A DNA stretch of 64,000 nt from Pseudomonas putida (GTDB lineage: Bacteria > Pseudomonadota > Gammaproteobacteria > Pseudomonadales > Pseudomonadaceae). The notes below the pieces were generated by a model. That model made no database searches and was not told where the DNA came from. It saw only the letters and a list, made by a program, of their open reading frames with translations. Location: contig NZ_BSKJ01000004.1 of the NCBI RefSeq assembly GCF_030159595.1, positions 37,654-101,653 of the forward strand. Reading direction: 5' to 3'. Below are positions 8,601 through 17,905 of this stretch, piece after piece. The position numbers and the translations under genes were made by a program. Every line of letters starts with the position of its first letter. Positions within the stretch are counted from its first letter, which is position 1.

Positions 8601-11600
8601 GCACCGCTGCCGGCGCGGGTGGTGATCAGTTGGTAGCCCAGGCCGTTGTTGAAGCTGGTGTCCAGGCGCATGCCAGGTGGTATCAGGTCTTCGATGCGCA
8701 GGGTCTGTGTATTGCCCTCGGGCAGGGTGATGATGATGTCATAACGCATGCTTTCGCCCACCACCAGGTCGCTGCCGGTGGTGTGGCTGGCGCTGGAGTC
8801 GCCATCGTCCAGGCTGCCGTCGGCGAACGTCTTGCTGATGGTAGGGGCCGCCACCTGCTGGCTGGCCAGGTCACTGAGGTCGACCGGGGTGAAGTCGGCG
8901 CCCCCGTTGACGCTGGCGTAGTTGCTGAGGGTGGCGCTGGTCTGCAGGCTGCGGCTGGCCTCGATGCTGGCGCTGACCACCACGTCGTAGCTGATCACCA
9001 CCAGGTTGGCACCGCTCTGGTCGGCGGCGGTGCCACTGCGCCCGGCCAGCAGGGTGGCTTGACCACCTGCATCGAGGAAGGTGATCTGCTGGCCGTTGAC
9101 GCTGTAGTCCACGCCAGCTACCAGCGCCGTGCCGTCGCCCAGGTAGATTTGCAGGTTGGCCGCGGCCAGGCTGCCGCCGACGAAGCTCAGGCCATTGGGC
9201 AGCGTGATGCTGGTCACCACGTCGTAGGCGCCGCCACCGCCGCTGTTCTCGATGGCAGTGATCAGGCGCAGTGTATCGCCACCGTCGATGCCGGTGATGT
9301 CGCCATCGACCTGGGCCAGATCGGTGATGCTGCCATTGAAGGGCGGTAATCCACTGCCAGGTGGGTTCCAGCTACCACTGGTGCCCGTGACATTGCCGTT
9401 CGAACCCGCCACCACGCCATGCTTGATCGACAACACGGGCTCGGCGATGGACACAATGGCCACCACGTCCGACGAGATCAGTGTGCGGTCGGTGAGCGTG
9501 GTCTGTTGGCTGGATTGGGCCAGCACGTCGATCGAACGCTGGTCGGCGAACGGTTGGTCGCCAACGTTCAGGGTGAAACGCACGACGATGCGGCTGCCGG
9601 TGGTTTCGGCCGTGACGAAGCTGCCGAAGTCGAACACCACCGAGTTGCCAGGGCCGTTGCTGACGCCCAGCACAGGGCCGAGGTTGCTGTTGCCGGGGCC
9701 GATTTGCCATTGCCCGGCATTGTCACCGACGCTCCAGTTGATGGCGGAAACATCGAACAGTGGCAGTGGCAGGTAGGCTGTGAGCTTGAATTGCTCATAG
9801 TCACCAGTGATCAGGTCGTAGCTCAGCTCGAACGTGACTTGGTCGCCGGGGCGCAGTTCGCCGTTGGCGGGCGGTGTGCCGTTGTTCACCTCGACCAGCT
9901 CGATGTCGACCGTGCTGGTAGGAATCACGCTGGTACTGGTCGAATCGTCCGACTGGCTTTGCCCGGTGAGGTTGAAGATGTCCTGCAGCAGGGTGCCTTC
10001 GATCACCGCACTGTTGCCCAGCTCGTCACCTTCGTTGATTTCGCCGTGGGGTGCGCCGGCGGGTGGCGTATACGCCTGGCCGACCACAGCGGCATAGCTG
10101 ATGACGGCAATCACCGCGCCTTCTTGACGGGTGTCGAATGCGAGGTCGCCGTTGAGCCAGCCACGCACGTCGGAGAAGGCATTGCGCAGTGACTGGGCAA
10201 TGTCGAACACCATGGAGGTGCTGCCATCGGCGTTGGTCACCACACTGGTAACCAGGGCAATCGTTTGCGGCACCCCGGCCAATGTCACCGTCATGGTCGG
10301 GGTGCCGTTCAGGGTTTGGCCATCACTGAGCTGGTCGCGAATGACCAGTTGGCCCTGGTTGAAGAAGTCCTTGCCGAAGGCGAAGTAGTCGGAAATCGCC
10401 AGGTTCAGCGAGTATCTCAAGGTATCGCCAGGGCTGATGCCGGTCTGGCCGATATCGGTTTGCAGGCTCACGTCTTTGAGCAGGGTGATGGACTTGGCAA
10501 TGAACTGAGTGGGGTCGCCCGTGCCGGTAAAGTCGATGTTGTCGCCAGGTGTGGCGACGTCACGCGGGTCCAGCGGTACCCATTCGCCTGCGGCGGTCGG
10601 TGCGCCCAGGTTGATGGTGACGGCGTTGCCGGTGACCGGGTCGAGTACCGGAACGCCATTGGCGTCGGTTTCCGGTACATAGAACGACACCACGGTATCG
10701 GTGGCGGCGCTGAGGCTGTCGTACTCGACCGTGAAACTGCTGATGAACACATCGTCGGCGGCGATCAGTGCAGCGATGGTGGCGGCGTCGCTCACCACGG
10801 AGCCGTCTTTCAGGGTAATCGAGGTCAGACGCCCGCCGGCACCGGGGTTAATGGCCGTGACCTGAACATTGTCAGGTAGCGGCTGGGTGACTACCACGTT
10901 GGTCAGCGTCTGCCCGGGCGCCGGGGTTACCGTGACGGTGAGCGTACGCCCGTAATTGGGGCCGGTCGCTGTTTCGCCTTCAGGCGTGTTCAGCGTCTGG
11001 TCGAGGGTGATCACCGTGGGGTGCACGACGAATGCCGACGACCCGCTGGCGATCAGGCTGGGGTCATTGGTGGGGTTGTCCAGGGCATCGTTGCCGAACT
11101 GGAAGCCGCCGCTTGCACGGATGGTCAGGTCGGGGCTGCCATTGGAGAAGTGGGTGTCGGCCAGGTTGCTCAGGCTGGCGGTAATCAGTACCGGGATGAC
11201 CGGCTGGCCGGTCGAGACGCTGGCGAACGGTAGCTCCACCACGACCAGTTGGTCGCCCGCGCTCAGGCCGAAGCTGGCCGCGTTGATGATCAGCGGGTTG
11301 CCACTGGCATCCTTGGCCAAGGGGTGGGTGGCGGTGCCGTCGGCGGCAAAGGTGACCACATGGGCGGTCAGGTTCTGCCCCAGGTAGCTGGCCGAGATGA
11401 AGTTCACTCCGTCGTCGCCGTCCTTGCCAGTGCTGGGCATGAACAGGTTGATGAAGGGCGCGTAGCCCTCCTGGCTGGAGGTATTGCTGAAATTGACGGT
11501 GAAGGTGAACGTGTCGCCCAGCAACACGTCGCTGCCACTGCTGGGCAGGCTGACGGTGGGGGCTGCGTCGGCCAGTAGTCCGTCGAAGCTGGCCATGGCG

Positions 11601-12277
11601 TTGGCGCTCAGGGCAATGGCCTGGTCCAGGTCGCCAACGCGTGTTTCCAGTACCCAGTCGCCCCCGGCCGTGCTGGCGCCGGTGGCGTTGCTCGACGCGC
11701 CGACATCGGCGGCGGTCCAGCGGGCCAGTTCATTGACCAGCATCTTGCCGGCGTCGCCTGCGCCAATGTCGCAGCCATAAAGCTGGATGTCGGCCCCTTC
11801 GTTGAGGTTGCCACGCCATTGCTGGAGGGTATCGCCCAACTGGCCGATGTTGTCGGCACTGACCGTACGGTTGCCGAGGGTGAACTGCCCGGCGGCACCG
11901 TGGGACATGACCTGGATCGAGTCGACCTTGCCCAGTTGCGCCAACGCGGCACTGATGGCGGCCAAGCCATCCTCGCCACTGTTGACGACGATGGCTGTGA
12001 CGTTGCCTGGCAGGTTACTCAGCAACTGGTCACGGTTTTCGATACGGCTGTCCAGCACCAGAAGGCTGCGCGCCGCAGAGGGCGCGTTTTCCCTGGCTGG
12101 CTGGCCATCGGTTTGCGGTGTGTTGTCGATGTGGCTGTCCGCCGGTTTGGCAGGGTCGGACTGATGGGCATCGGAAGCCGCGACGGCGGCGGCCCCATCG
12201 AACAGAATCCGTGGCTCCAGGGCAAGCGTTTGACGTTTAGGGCGTAGCAGCGAGGAGCCAGGAAGGTTGGCAGGCAT
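5672..12277 (-). CDS. Large DUF4347/DUF11-repeat adhesin-like protein, native 3' end lost at about 6041
   Basis: The open frame is 2201 codons, of which about 2079 are native; the last ~120 are the antisense of the GFA gene. The N-terminus carries a LEPR motif (LEPRILFDGAA, residues 21-31) and then a DUF4347 domain (about 70-235, with SHGAAGQFTLG and LYGCDIGAG). From about 240 to 1900 there are many DUF11/isopeptide-type beta modules (SIT-L-, VVISYDVVV and similar patterns). An SdrD-B-like domain follows (about 1905-2010, GMITGTLWDD to GVYRIDAP), and then the start of a cadherin-like module ending NANFNGTD. Such proteins are surface or secreted adhesins, normally with C-terminal RTX repeats and a type I secretion signal, which are absent here. 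The start follows GGGAG at spacing 8. Unusual end; possibly non-functional. Confidence 0.8.
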   Translation of the reverse strand: MPANLPGSSLLRPKRQTLALEPRILFDGAAAVAASDAHQSDPAKPADSHIDNTPQTDGQPARENAPSAARSLLVLDSRIENRDQLLSNLPGNVTAIVVNSGEDGLAAISAALAQLGKVDSIQVMSHGAAGQFTLGNRTVSADNIGQLGDTLQQWRGNLNEGADIQLYGCDIGAGDAGKMLVNELARWTAADVGASSNATGASTAGGDWVLETRVGDLDQAIALSANAMASFDGLLADAAPTVSLPSSGSDVLLGDTFTFTVNFSNTSSQEGYAPFINLFMPSTGKDGDDGVNFISASYLGQNLTAHVVTFAADGTATHPLAKDASGNPLIINAASFGLSAGDQLVVVELPFASVSTGQPVIPVLITASLSNLADTHFSNGSPDLTIRASGGFQFGNDALDNPTNDPSLIASGSSAFVVHPTVITLDQTLNTPEGETATGPNYGRTLTVTVTPAPGQTLTNVVVTQPLPDNVQVTAINPGAGGRLTSITLKDGSVVSDAATIAALIAADDVFISSFTVEYDSLSAATDTVVSFYVPETDANGVPVLDPVTGNAVTINLGAPTAAGEWVPLDPRDVATPGDNIDFTGTGDPTQFIAKSITLLKDVSLQTDIGQTGISPGDTLRYSLNLAISDYFAFGKDFFNQGQLVIRDQLSDGQTLNGTPTMTVTLAGVPQTIALVTSVVTNADGSTSMVFDIAQSLRNAFSDVRGWLNGDLAFDTRQEGAVIAVISYAAVVGQAYTPPAGAPHGEINEGDELGNSAVIEGTLLQDIFNLTGQSQSDDSTSTSVIPTSTVDIELVEVNNGTPPANGELRPGDQVTFELSYDLITGDYEQFKLTAYLPLPLFDVSAINWSVGDNAGQWQIGPGNSNLGPVLGVSNGPGNSVVFDFGSFVTAETTGSRIVVRFTLNVGDQPFADQRSIDVLAQSSQQTTLTDRTLISSDVVAIVSIAEPVLSIKHGVVAGSNGNVTGTSGSWNPPGSGLPPFNGSITDLAQVDGDITGIDGGDTLRLITAIENSGGGGAYDVVTSITLPNGLSFVGGSLAAANLQIYLGDGTALVAGVDYSVNGQQITFLDAGGQATLLAGRSGTAADQSGANLVVISYDVVVSASIEASRSLQTSATLSNYASVNGGADFTPVDLSDLASQQVAAPTISKTFADGSLDDGDSSASHTTGSDLVVGESMRYDIIITLPEGNTQTLRIEDLIPPGMRLDTSFNNGLGYQLITTRAGSGALAADFAGNIVISGFTGAGGALGADGVDARWTFSAAGATADNDGNNNSFVIRVQLVASNVSDNQANRLLQNGAQLAYSDPDGDTPNGSASVDRDVALSGGAPTVTLREPTVQISQTLTSTAGPGGYDQGDIVTFTITLRNGAGNNDFDAFDISFLDNLPSQLDNVRLTGVLYQNGASNNGGVDFEIVGGQLRTATGANIDIAKGGSIVLSLTGVVNASAASQAAVSNLATVQWTSLDGSDGGERTGVDGLLDSGVLNDYRNSSLLLIPVAQAIQISRVGGLPDSPAPSPTTSVQESVTIGEVIRYRVVVLVPEGNNPNYQVQITLANGLQFISPDALANALRIGFISDGGLTSDANLIVGGTLNIAGNESSPEALPITPDLSGLAPTGVFDPSRLTIVTNPDGSQVITFNLGNVVNGAGADADLEGVVLEFNVRVANQASNAAGAQLGVQANERVDGNARASSETLFERIVEPSFAGLDKQIVSFDPNPTGSSGTATVQLDFTQNGGLPAFDAQLRDSFASGSNYSLVSISINGVTYGPGNLPGGVSFSATGGLTVDFAQLNVGDQVSVRYQVELPNNTVIASSDATLTWTSLPEDFTGWGGSAVGNDGTLEGERTGSTVGPNQYILRDNSGLGMITGTLWDDTGSATNSTVPDGPGLAGQTVTLTWAGADGRLDTTADNLQFSTLTDSNGRYQFGVLPLGVYRIDAPAGVVSYPQPLGDLRVRIDSDGGALGQIVITLGDADTQSADAGYVEQNDAPVNTLPGTQHGLEDVPLAIGGISVADIDLERNPDAAARTISVTLSVLNGTLSLANSLPGVTVNGANSNSLTLSGSLADVNAVLASLLYLGNANFNGTDMRNRRETLSAFQDAGPYYSHAGRCRGLVEQPGMTYAAGMLGRRLALVFMLKDRRFARHLNSRRCAQHVQPKRTAAPALAVQTVAGIQRRQLLRHDLEGDLPASALTGDSHALVPYNDAGKM
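5708..6040 (+). pseudogene. GFA-family (glutathione-dependent formaldehyde-activating-like/CENP-V) protein, 3' end lost
   Basis: The ATG follows AAGGA at a spacing of 8. The first 111 residues are a clear GFA domain with the zinc cysteines Cys7 and Cys9 (CRC), Cys27, Cys29 and Cys32 (CHCLNC), and Cys74 and Cys77 (CGIC). After residue 111 (FAPVAHI) the family normally continues with a Trp-containing strand and ends near residue 135. Here the frame runs into the antisense strand of the adhesin gene and stays open to 9349, so the native C-terminus is missing. It is divergent from a LysR gene. The zinc core is complete but the protein is probably broken; the cause could be a deletion or an assembly join. 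Confidence 0.75.
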
Positions 12278-12459
12278 TCATTCAACTCCCATGTTGAGGG
12301 GCACAATCCGTTGTCAGCTGAAGCGTTGCCGCTTGACCCGTTGATCATAGGAAAGAAACGGAATTTTTCCAGAACAGGCGAATGCGTCTTGCCACTCAAC
12401 TGATTTGAGTCAATGACTGTGCGGGAGGGGAGCCGGAGAGCAGGGTTTTTTACGCCTGC

Positions 12460-12930
12460 TCAACGCGTGCCGATGCGATCCAGCGCGTGCTGGAGTTGAT
12501 CACGGTCGAGGTTGTCGAAAGGCAGTGCGAAGAAGGCTTCGCAGCGTGACGCGATGTGTGCCAAAGTGGCTTGGAACGCCGCATCTACCGCTGCTTCGTC
12601 ACCCCGCACTTCGGACGGGTCTGCAAGCCCCCAATGCGCTTTCAGCGCGGGGCCGAAATACACCTGGCAGGCTTCGCCGGCAGCGTTGTCGCAGACGGTA
12701 ATGACGATGTCCGGCGGGTTGCTTTCAAAGGCGTCGTTGCCCTTGCTGCTCAGGCCCTTGGTCGCAATACCGGCTTGCTGCAACGTGCTCAGGCTGCGGG
12801 GTAGCACCTGCCCCCTGGGAAAGCTGCCGGAGCTGACGGCCTCGAAGCCAACCGGCGCCAGGTGGTTGAACAGCGCTTCGGAAAGAATGCTGCGGCAGCT
12901 GTTGGCTGTGCACATGAACAGGACTCGCAT
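12460..12930 (-). CDS. arsC: Arsenate reductase (low-molecular-weight phosphatase fold)
   Basis: A 156-residue protein of the thioredoxin-coupled ArsC type. The phosphatase-like loop is MCTANSCRS, with the C-X5-R motif formed by Cys7 and Arg13. The two further redox cysteines are Cys80 (ITVCD) and Cys88 (EACQ), spaced as in enzymes that shuttle a disulfide from Cys7 via the second to the third cysteine and on to thioredoxin. It reduces arsenate to arsenite for export by ArsB. It is the last gene of arsRBC, 28 bases after arsB, with GGAGG 8 bases before the ATG. No arsH follows. Confidence 0.93.
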   Translation of the reverse strand: MRVLFMCTANSCRSILSEALFNHLAPVGFEAVSSGSFPRGQVLPRSLSTLQQAGIATKGLSSKGNDAFESNPPDIVITVCDNAAGEACQVYFGPALKAHWGLADPSEVRGDEAAVDAAFQATLAHIASRCEAFFALPFDNLDRDQLQHALDRIGTR

Positions 12931-12958
12931 GGAGGGCTCCTCCGCCTTGTGGCGGACA

Positions 12959-14242
<1,284 letters not shown>

Positions 14243-14263
14243 GGTTCTCTCGCTTGGTGATGA

Positions 14264-14611
14264 TCAGCAGCAGGCGGCATCACGAACGGGGCGCCCGTCC
14301 ATGTGCTTTAGCCGAAGGGCGTTGTCTGCCAGCCATTGAGCATTGGCCTGCAAGGTGAGCTGCAGCATCTCGTGTACCCAGGCGGGCAGTGCGGGGTTGA
14401 GGCGGTAGTACACCCACTGACCCTGGCGTCGATCCAGCAACATGCCAGTGCTGCGCAGTTGCGCCAGATGGCGACTGATTTTCGGCTGGCTGTCGCCCAA
14501 CGCACACATCAGTTCGCAGACGCAGAGCTCGCCCAGGCTGGCAATGAGCAAGACTGCACGAGCGCGGGTTTCGTCAGACAGGCACTTGAAAATGTCGGGT
14601 GGAGTGTTCAT
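14264..14611 (-). CDS. arsR: ArsR-family arsenite-responsive repressor
   Basis: A 115-residue SmtB/ArsR winged-helix repressor. The metal-sensing signature ELCVCEL carries Cys30 and Cys32, and the recognition helix is SQPKISRHLAQLRSTGMLLD, followed by the wing RRQGQWVYYRL. A C-terminal AACC pair (residues 112-115) adds two more cysteines. It represses arsRBC until arsenite or antimonite binds the cysteines. It is the first gene of the unit. Overlapping dyads 15-47 bases upstream of its start codon are the likely operator. Confidence 0.93.
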   Translation of the reverse strand: MNTPPDIFKCLSDETRARAVLLIASLGELCVCELMCALGDSQPKISRHLAQLRSTGMLLDRRQGQWVYYRLNPALPAWVHEMLQLTLQANAQWLADNALRLKHMDGRPVRDAACC

Positions 14612-14625
14612 GGGTGCACCAAAAC

Positions 14626-14658
14626 ATACGGATTAACGAATATACGGATATTCGTATA
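14626..14658. promoter_or_regulatory. ArsR operator region
   Basis: Two direct copies of ATACGGAT (14626-14633 and 14642-14649) are 16 bases apart. The second overlaps two perfect dyads, CGAATA-N6-TATTCG (14637-14654) and TATACG-N6-CGTATA (14641-14658). The site is AT-rich and lies between arsR and the divergent MscS gene, where ArsR sites are expected. Confidence 0.6.
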
Positions 14659-14789
14659 TATATTTCAAGCGCGCTGTGGATGAGTGTGCAATTCGGGCGC
14701 GACACACCGAATGCTGGCCGGAATGGATCCCGGCGCTGCCCTGCGAAGCCTGTGCTATCACTACAGGACAATTGGCCAGGGAGTGCGCA

Positions 14790-16418
14790 ATGAACCGTCT
14801 TCTGACCGTGCTGTTGGTGCTGTGCGCTTTGCTGCCGCTGGCTGGGCAGGGCAAGGACTTGGCAGGCAGTGCTACTGATGGTGTGCCGGGTGACCCCGCA
14901 GAGTTGCGTATCGCCAACCGCAGCATTTTCACCTTTCACGCCACGCTGCTGGGCGAAACCCCCGCTGCACGCGCGCTACGGGCTTCATCGGTCATCGACG
15001 AGGCCTTGCGTGGTACCGACGAGCTGAAGGTCAGTGTCGACCCGATCGTCAACAGCCACCTGGTGCTGCTGGGCGGGCGCAGGGCGTTCATTGTCGCGCC
15101 CCAGGACCTGGGCGTAGAGGGTGGCGATACGCGTGAAGCGGCCGAGCAGGCAGCCGCTACGTTGCGCCAGGTAGTGGATGAGACCGGCGAAGCACGCAGC
15201 CTGCGCTTTCTGCTCAAGGCGCTAGGGTTTTCTGCCGTCGCCACACTGGTGTTCGTGGTGCTGATCAAGGGTGCCAACCTGGGCCGTCGCACACTGCGCG
15301 GGCGCCTGCCGCAGTTGATGCGTGAGCGTGCCCGGCAGATCAAAGTGGGCCAGCTGCCGCTGTTCGACATGCAGTATGTGTACTTTCTGATCGACCGCTT
15401 GCTGCGCCTGATGTACTGGGCAATCGTGCTGCTGCTCAGCTACCAGTGGCTGAGCTTTGTGCTATCGCAATTTCCTTATACCCGGCCGTGGGGCGAAAGC
15501 CTCAACGTGCACCTGCTCGACCTGCTGCGCTATCTGCTCGATGGCATTCTCCACGCCATCCCTGGCATCGCCGTGGCCGTCATGATTTTCTTCATCGCCC
15601 GCGGCATCAGTGGCTTCAGCCGGCGCATGCTGGAGCGGATGGCCCGCCCCGGTACGCTGAAATGGCTGACCGAGGAAACCCTGCAGCCCACCACGCGGCT
15701 GACGTCACTGGCGATCTGGCTGTTTGCCCTGGTGATGGCATACCCCTATTTGCCAGGCTCTGGCACCGACGCCTTCAAGGGGCTGTCGGTGCTGCTCGGC
15801 CTGATGATTTCGCTGGGGGCTTCCAGCGTGGTCGGGCAGGCCGCGGCGGGGCTGATCCTGACGTATTCACGCACACTGAAGGCGGGTGAATATGTGCGCG
15901 TAGGCGACAACGAAGGCACGGTGACCGAGGTTGGGATGTTCAACACCACCATCCGCACCGGCCTGGGCGAGGTGCTGACGTTGCCCAACTCGATGATTAC
16001 CGGTTCGGTGACGCGCAACTATTCGCGGGTGGTGCAGGGGCCGGGTTATATCGTCGACACGGTTGTCACCATCGGCTACGACACGCCTTGGCGCCAGGTT
16101 GAAGCCATGCTCGTGGAGGCGGCCCACCGTACCGATGGCATTCTGGAAACCCCCACGCCGCAGGTATTCCAGACCGGGCTTTCAGACTTCTACCCCGAGT
16201 ACCGCCTGGTGGCCCAGGCAGTTCCCAGCGCGCCAAGGCCGCGTGCGGAGTTGCTGAGCCTGTTGCACGCCAACATCCAGGACGTGTTCAACGAATATGG
16301 GGTGCAGATCATGTCGCCGCATTACCTGGGTGATCCGGCACAGGACAAATGGGTACCGCGCGAGAAGTGGTTCGCGGCGCCTGCACATGACCCGGCGGCA
16401 AAGCCTGACCGGCAGTAG
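14790..16418 (+). CDS. MscS-family mechanosensitive ion channel
   Basis: A 542-residue protein. The ATG at 14790 follows GGGAG at spacing 6 and is followed by a signal peptide (MNRLLTVLLVLCALLPLAGQ). A periplasmic domain (about 25-140) precedes several membrane helices. The MscS core is clear: the pore helix GLMISLGASSVVGQAAAG, then the beta domain TYSRTLKAGEYVRVGDNEG and GLGEVLTLPNSMITG. This is larger than E. coli MscS (286 residues), like other extended periplasmic-domain MscS proteins. Such channels release solutes on hypo-osmotic shock. It is divergent from arsR, but there is no functional reason to link the two. Confidence 0.88.
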   Translation: MNRLLTVLLVLCALLPLAGQGKDLAGSATDGVPGDPAELRIANRSIFTFHATLLGETPAARALRASSVIDEALRGTDELKVSVDPIVNSHLVLLGGRRAFIVAPQDLGVEGGDTREAAEQAAATLRQVVDETGEARSLRFLLKALGFSAVATLVFVVLIKGANLGRRTLRGRLPQLMRERARQIKVGQLPLFDMQYVYFLIDRLLRLMYWAIVLLLSYQWLSFVLSQFPYTRPWGESLNVHLLDLLRYLLDGILHAIPGIAVAVMIFFIARGISGFSRRMLERMARPGTLKWLTEETLQPTTRLTSLAIWLFALVMAYPYLPGSGTDAFKGLSVLLGLMISLGASSVVGQAAAGLILTYSRTLKAGEYVRVGDNEGTVTEVGMFNTTIRTGLGEVLTLPNSMITGSVTRNYSRVVQGPGYIVDTVVTIGYDTPWRQVEAMLVEAAHRTDGILETPTPQVFQTGLSDFYPEYRLVAQAVPSAPRPRAELLSLLHANIQDVFNEYGVQIMSPHYLGDPAQDKWVPREKWFAAPAHDPAAKPDRQ

Positions 16419-16455
16419 CTTCACAGCGCGGTGAGCATGGGGGCGCCGTTGACCG

Positions 16456-17073
16456 TTATCGAGCAAGCGCCAGGTGCGCCCCAAGCCCGACCAGCGCAGC
16501 CCCCATCGCTGCATCGATCGGCCGCCGCATGCCCGCGTAGATCATGCGAACCCGTTGGGTCGAAAACATCAGGGCCAATGTCGAAAACCACAGGAACGAC
16601 ACCGCCGTTACCACCACGACTGCACTGCCGAGTACCCAGGCAGGGGCATGCTGAGGCAGTACGGTAATGAAGAAACTGCCGAAGAACACCGCGGCCTTGG
16701 GGTTGGTCATGGACACCAGAAAACCGACCCGAGGCGCTGGCGTTGTGGTGTTGCTGGAGGTGGTGATCGCCAGGTCCTGATAGGGGCGGCGTGCACCGAG
16801 CAGCATCTTGATGCCGAGGTAGAGCAAGTAGCACACCCCGACCACGCGGATGGCGTCGTACAGCCAGGCCAGTTTGGTGAGCAGCACGCCCAGGCCGATC
16901 ACTGCCATCACCGCCCAGACGCAGATGCCCAGGGCGGTGCCCAGGGCAACCCCCAGGCCGCGCTGGCGGCTGACCAGTGCGTTGGAGGTGACGGCGATGA
17001 AGTCTGGCCCCGGGCTTATGCAGCCCAGGAGCATGACCGCAGCAATGGTCAAGAGTTGAGGTATGTAGTCCAC
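16456..17073 (-). CDS. LysE/RhtB-family amino-acid exporter
   Basis: A 205-residue membrane protein with about six hydrophobic segments and the family signature GCISPGPDFIAVTSNALVS near the N-terminus, plus FLVSMTNPKAAVFFGSFF in the middle. The family exports amino acids such as lysine, threonine or homoserine. The start is GTG with AGGAGG 7 bases upstream. It lies 72 bases downstream of the AlaX gene on the same strand. The AlaX-LysE neighbourhood suggests handling of excess or wrong amino acids, but the substrate is not visible. Confidence 0.87.
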   Translation of the reverse strand: MDYIPQLLTIAAVMLLGCISPGPDFIAVTSNALVSRQRGLGVALGTALGICVWAVMAVIGLGVLLTKLAWLYDAIRVVGVCYLLYLGIKMLLGARRPYQDLAITTSSNTTTPAPRVGFLVSMTNPKAAVFFGSFFITVLPQHAPAWVLGSAVVVVTAVSFLWFSTLALMFSTQRVRMIYAGMRRPIDAAMGAALVGLGAHLALAR

Positions 17074-17145
17074 GTCGTGGCCTCCTGTAAAGTCGATTGC
17101 CTGTTCAAGCGCTGTTGCTGGCTAAAAGTTGTGCAGCACAGCCGG

Positions 17146-17778
17146 TCAGTTGACTGCGTCGTAATGGACAGACAGCTGGCCTTTCTTTTCTTTGAGTTTG
17201 AGCACTTTCACCTGACCGATCTCGGCGGCCGATGAAACATGCGTGCCCCCGCAGCCGTGCATGGGCAGAGTGCCGAAACACACCGTTCTCATGCCGTCCT
17301 GATCAAGCAGCTGGCGGGGTACGTCATCGTTGATCAGCTGGTTGACGGCGTGCTCCAGATGCTCGGCCGTCAGCGCCTCGGAATGGGGCTGACGCTCGAA
17401 CACCACCCGGCACTCACCCGGCCAGTGGTGGCCCTTGACCGGCTGCCAGCCCATGAGCTGGCCTACGCCGGAGATCAGGTGGCCTGCGGAATGCAGGCGG
17501 GCGTGCAAGCTGCGAATGTCAGGTGAGACAGCGATGTCGACGGGGCCCAGCGGAACGGGCTGGTCAAGGACGTGGATGACCTGGCTATCATTCTGGCTTA
17601 CACCTTTGACCGGTATGCCAGCGATGTCACCTTGATCAGCCAACTGCCCACCGCCTTGTGGGTGGAACAGCGTTTCTGCCAGCACCACCTGGAACTTGCC
17701 GTCATCCGTTGGCGTGCAGCTCAGCACTTCTGTGCGCAGGGTGAGTTCATCGCTTGTGTAATACGCGCGCAGTGTCAT
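17146..17778 (-). CDS. AlaX-type alanyl-tRNA editing protein
   Basis: A 210-residue stand-alone homologue of the editing domain of alanyl-tRNA synthetase. The zinc ligands are all present: His96 and His100 in HSAGH, and Cys176 and His180 in CGGTH. The N-terminal FHPQGGGQLADQG motif belongs to the AlaRS editing/C-Ala fold. The enzyme deacylates Ser- or Gly-tRNA(Ala). The ATG at 17778 was chosen because AGGAG is 6 bases upstream; the TTG one codon earlier would be too close. It lies between an AraC regulator and a LysE exporter on the same strand. Confidence 0.88.
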   Translation of the reverse strand: MTLRAYYTSDELTLRTEVLSCTPTDDGKFQVVLAETLFHPQGGGQLADQGDIAGIPVKGVSQNDSQVIHVLDQPVPLGPVDIAVSPDIRSLHARLHSAGHLISGVGQLMGWQPVKGHHWPGECRVVFERQPHSEALTAEHLEHAVNQLINDDVPRQLLDQDGMRTVCFGTLPMHGCGGTHVSSAAEIGQVKVLKLKEKKGQLSVHYDAVN

Positions 17779-17905
17779 CAATGGCTCCTTGACCGTTTCT
17801 ATCAGTACGGGGCGGGGACAATGCGGTGTCCGGCCCAGTGCCCAAGGTTAGGAAGCCTGTGCGAGAAGCGCTTGTATAAAATTGAGTGACCTGGAGGGGC
17901 GTACG

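Noticed and set aside
5708..9349. A 1213-codon plus-strand open frame starting as the GFA gene
   Set aside because: After residue 111 it is the exact antisense of the adhesin gene. The absence of stops is a result of the high-GC repeat coding bias, and the composition (Val/Gly/Ala/Gln-rich) is that of a shadow frame.
9419..10879. Further long plus-strand frames inside the adhesin region
   Set aside because: They are antisense to DUF11 modules, have no ribosome-binding sites and no family-like sequence.
12438..12461. GAGCAGG/CCTGCTC hairpin at the arsC stop as a terminator
   Set aside because: The T/A-run is in the loop rather than after the stem, and the hairpin overlaps the stop codon.
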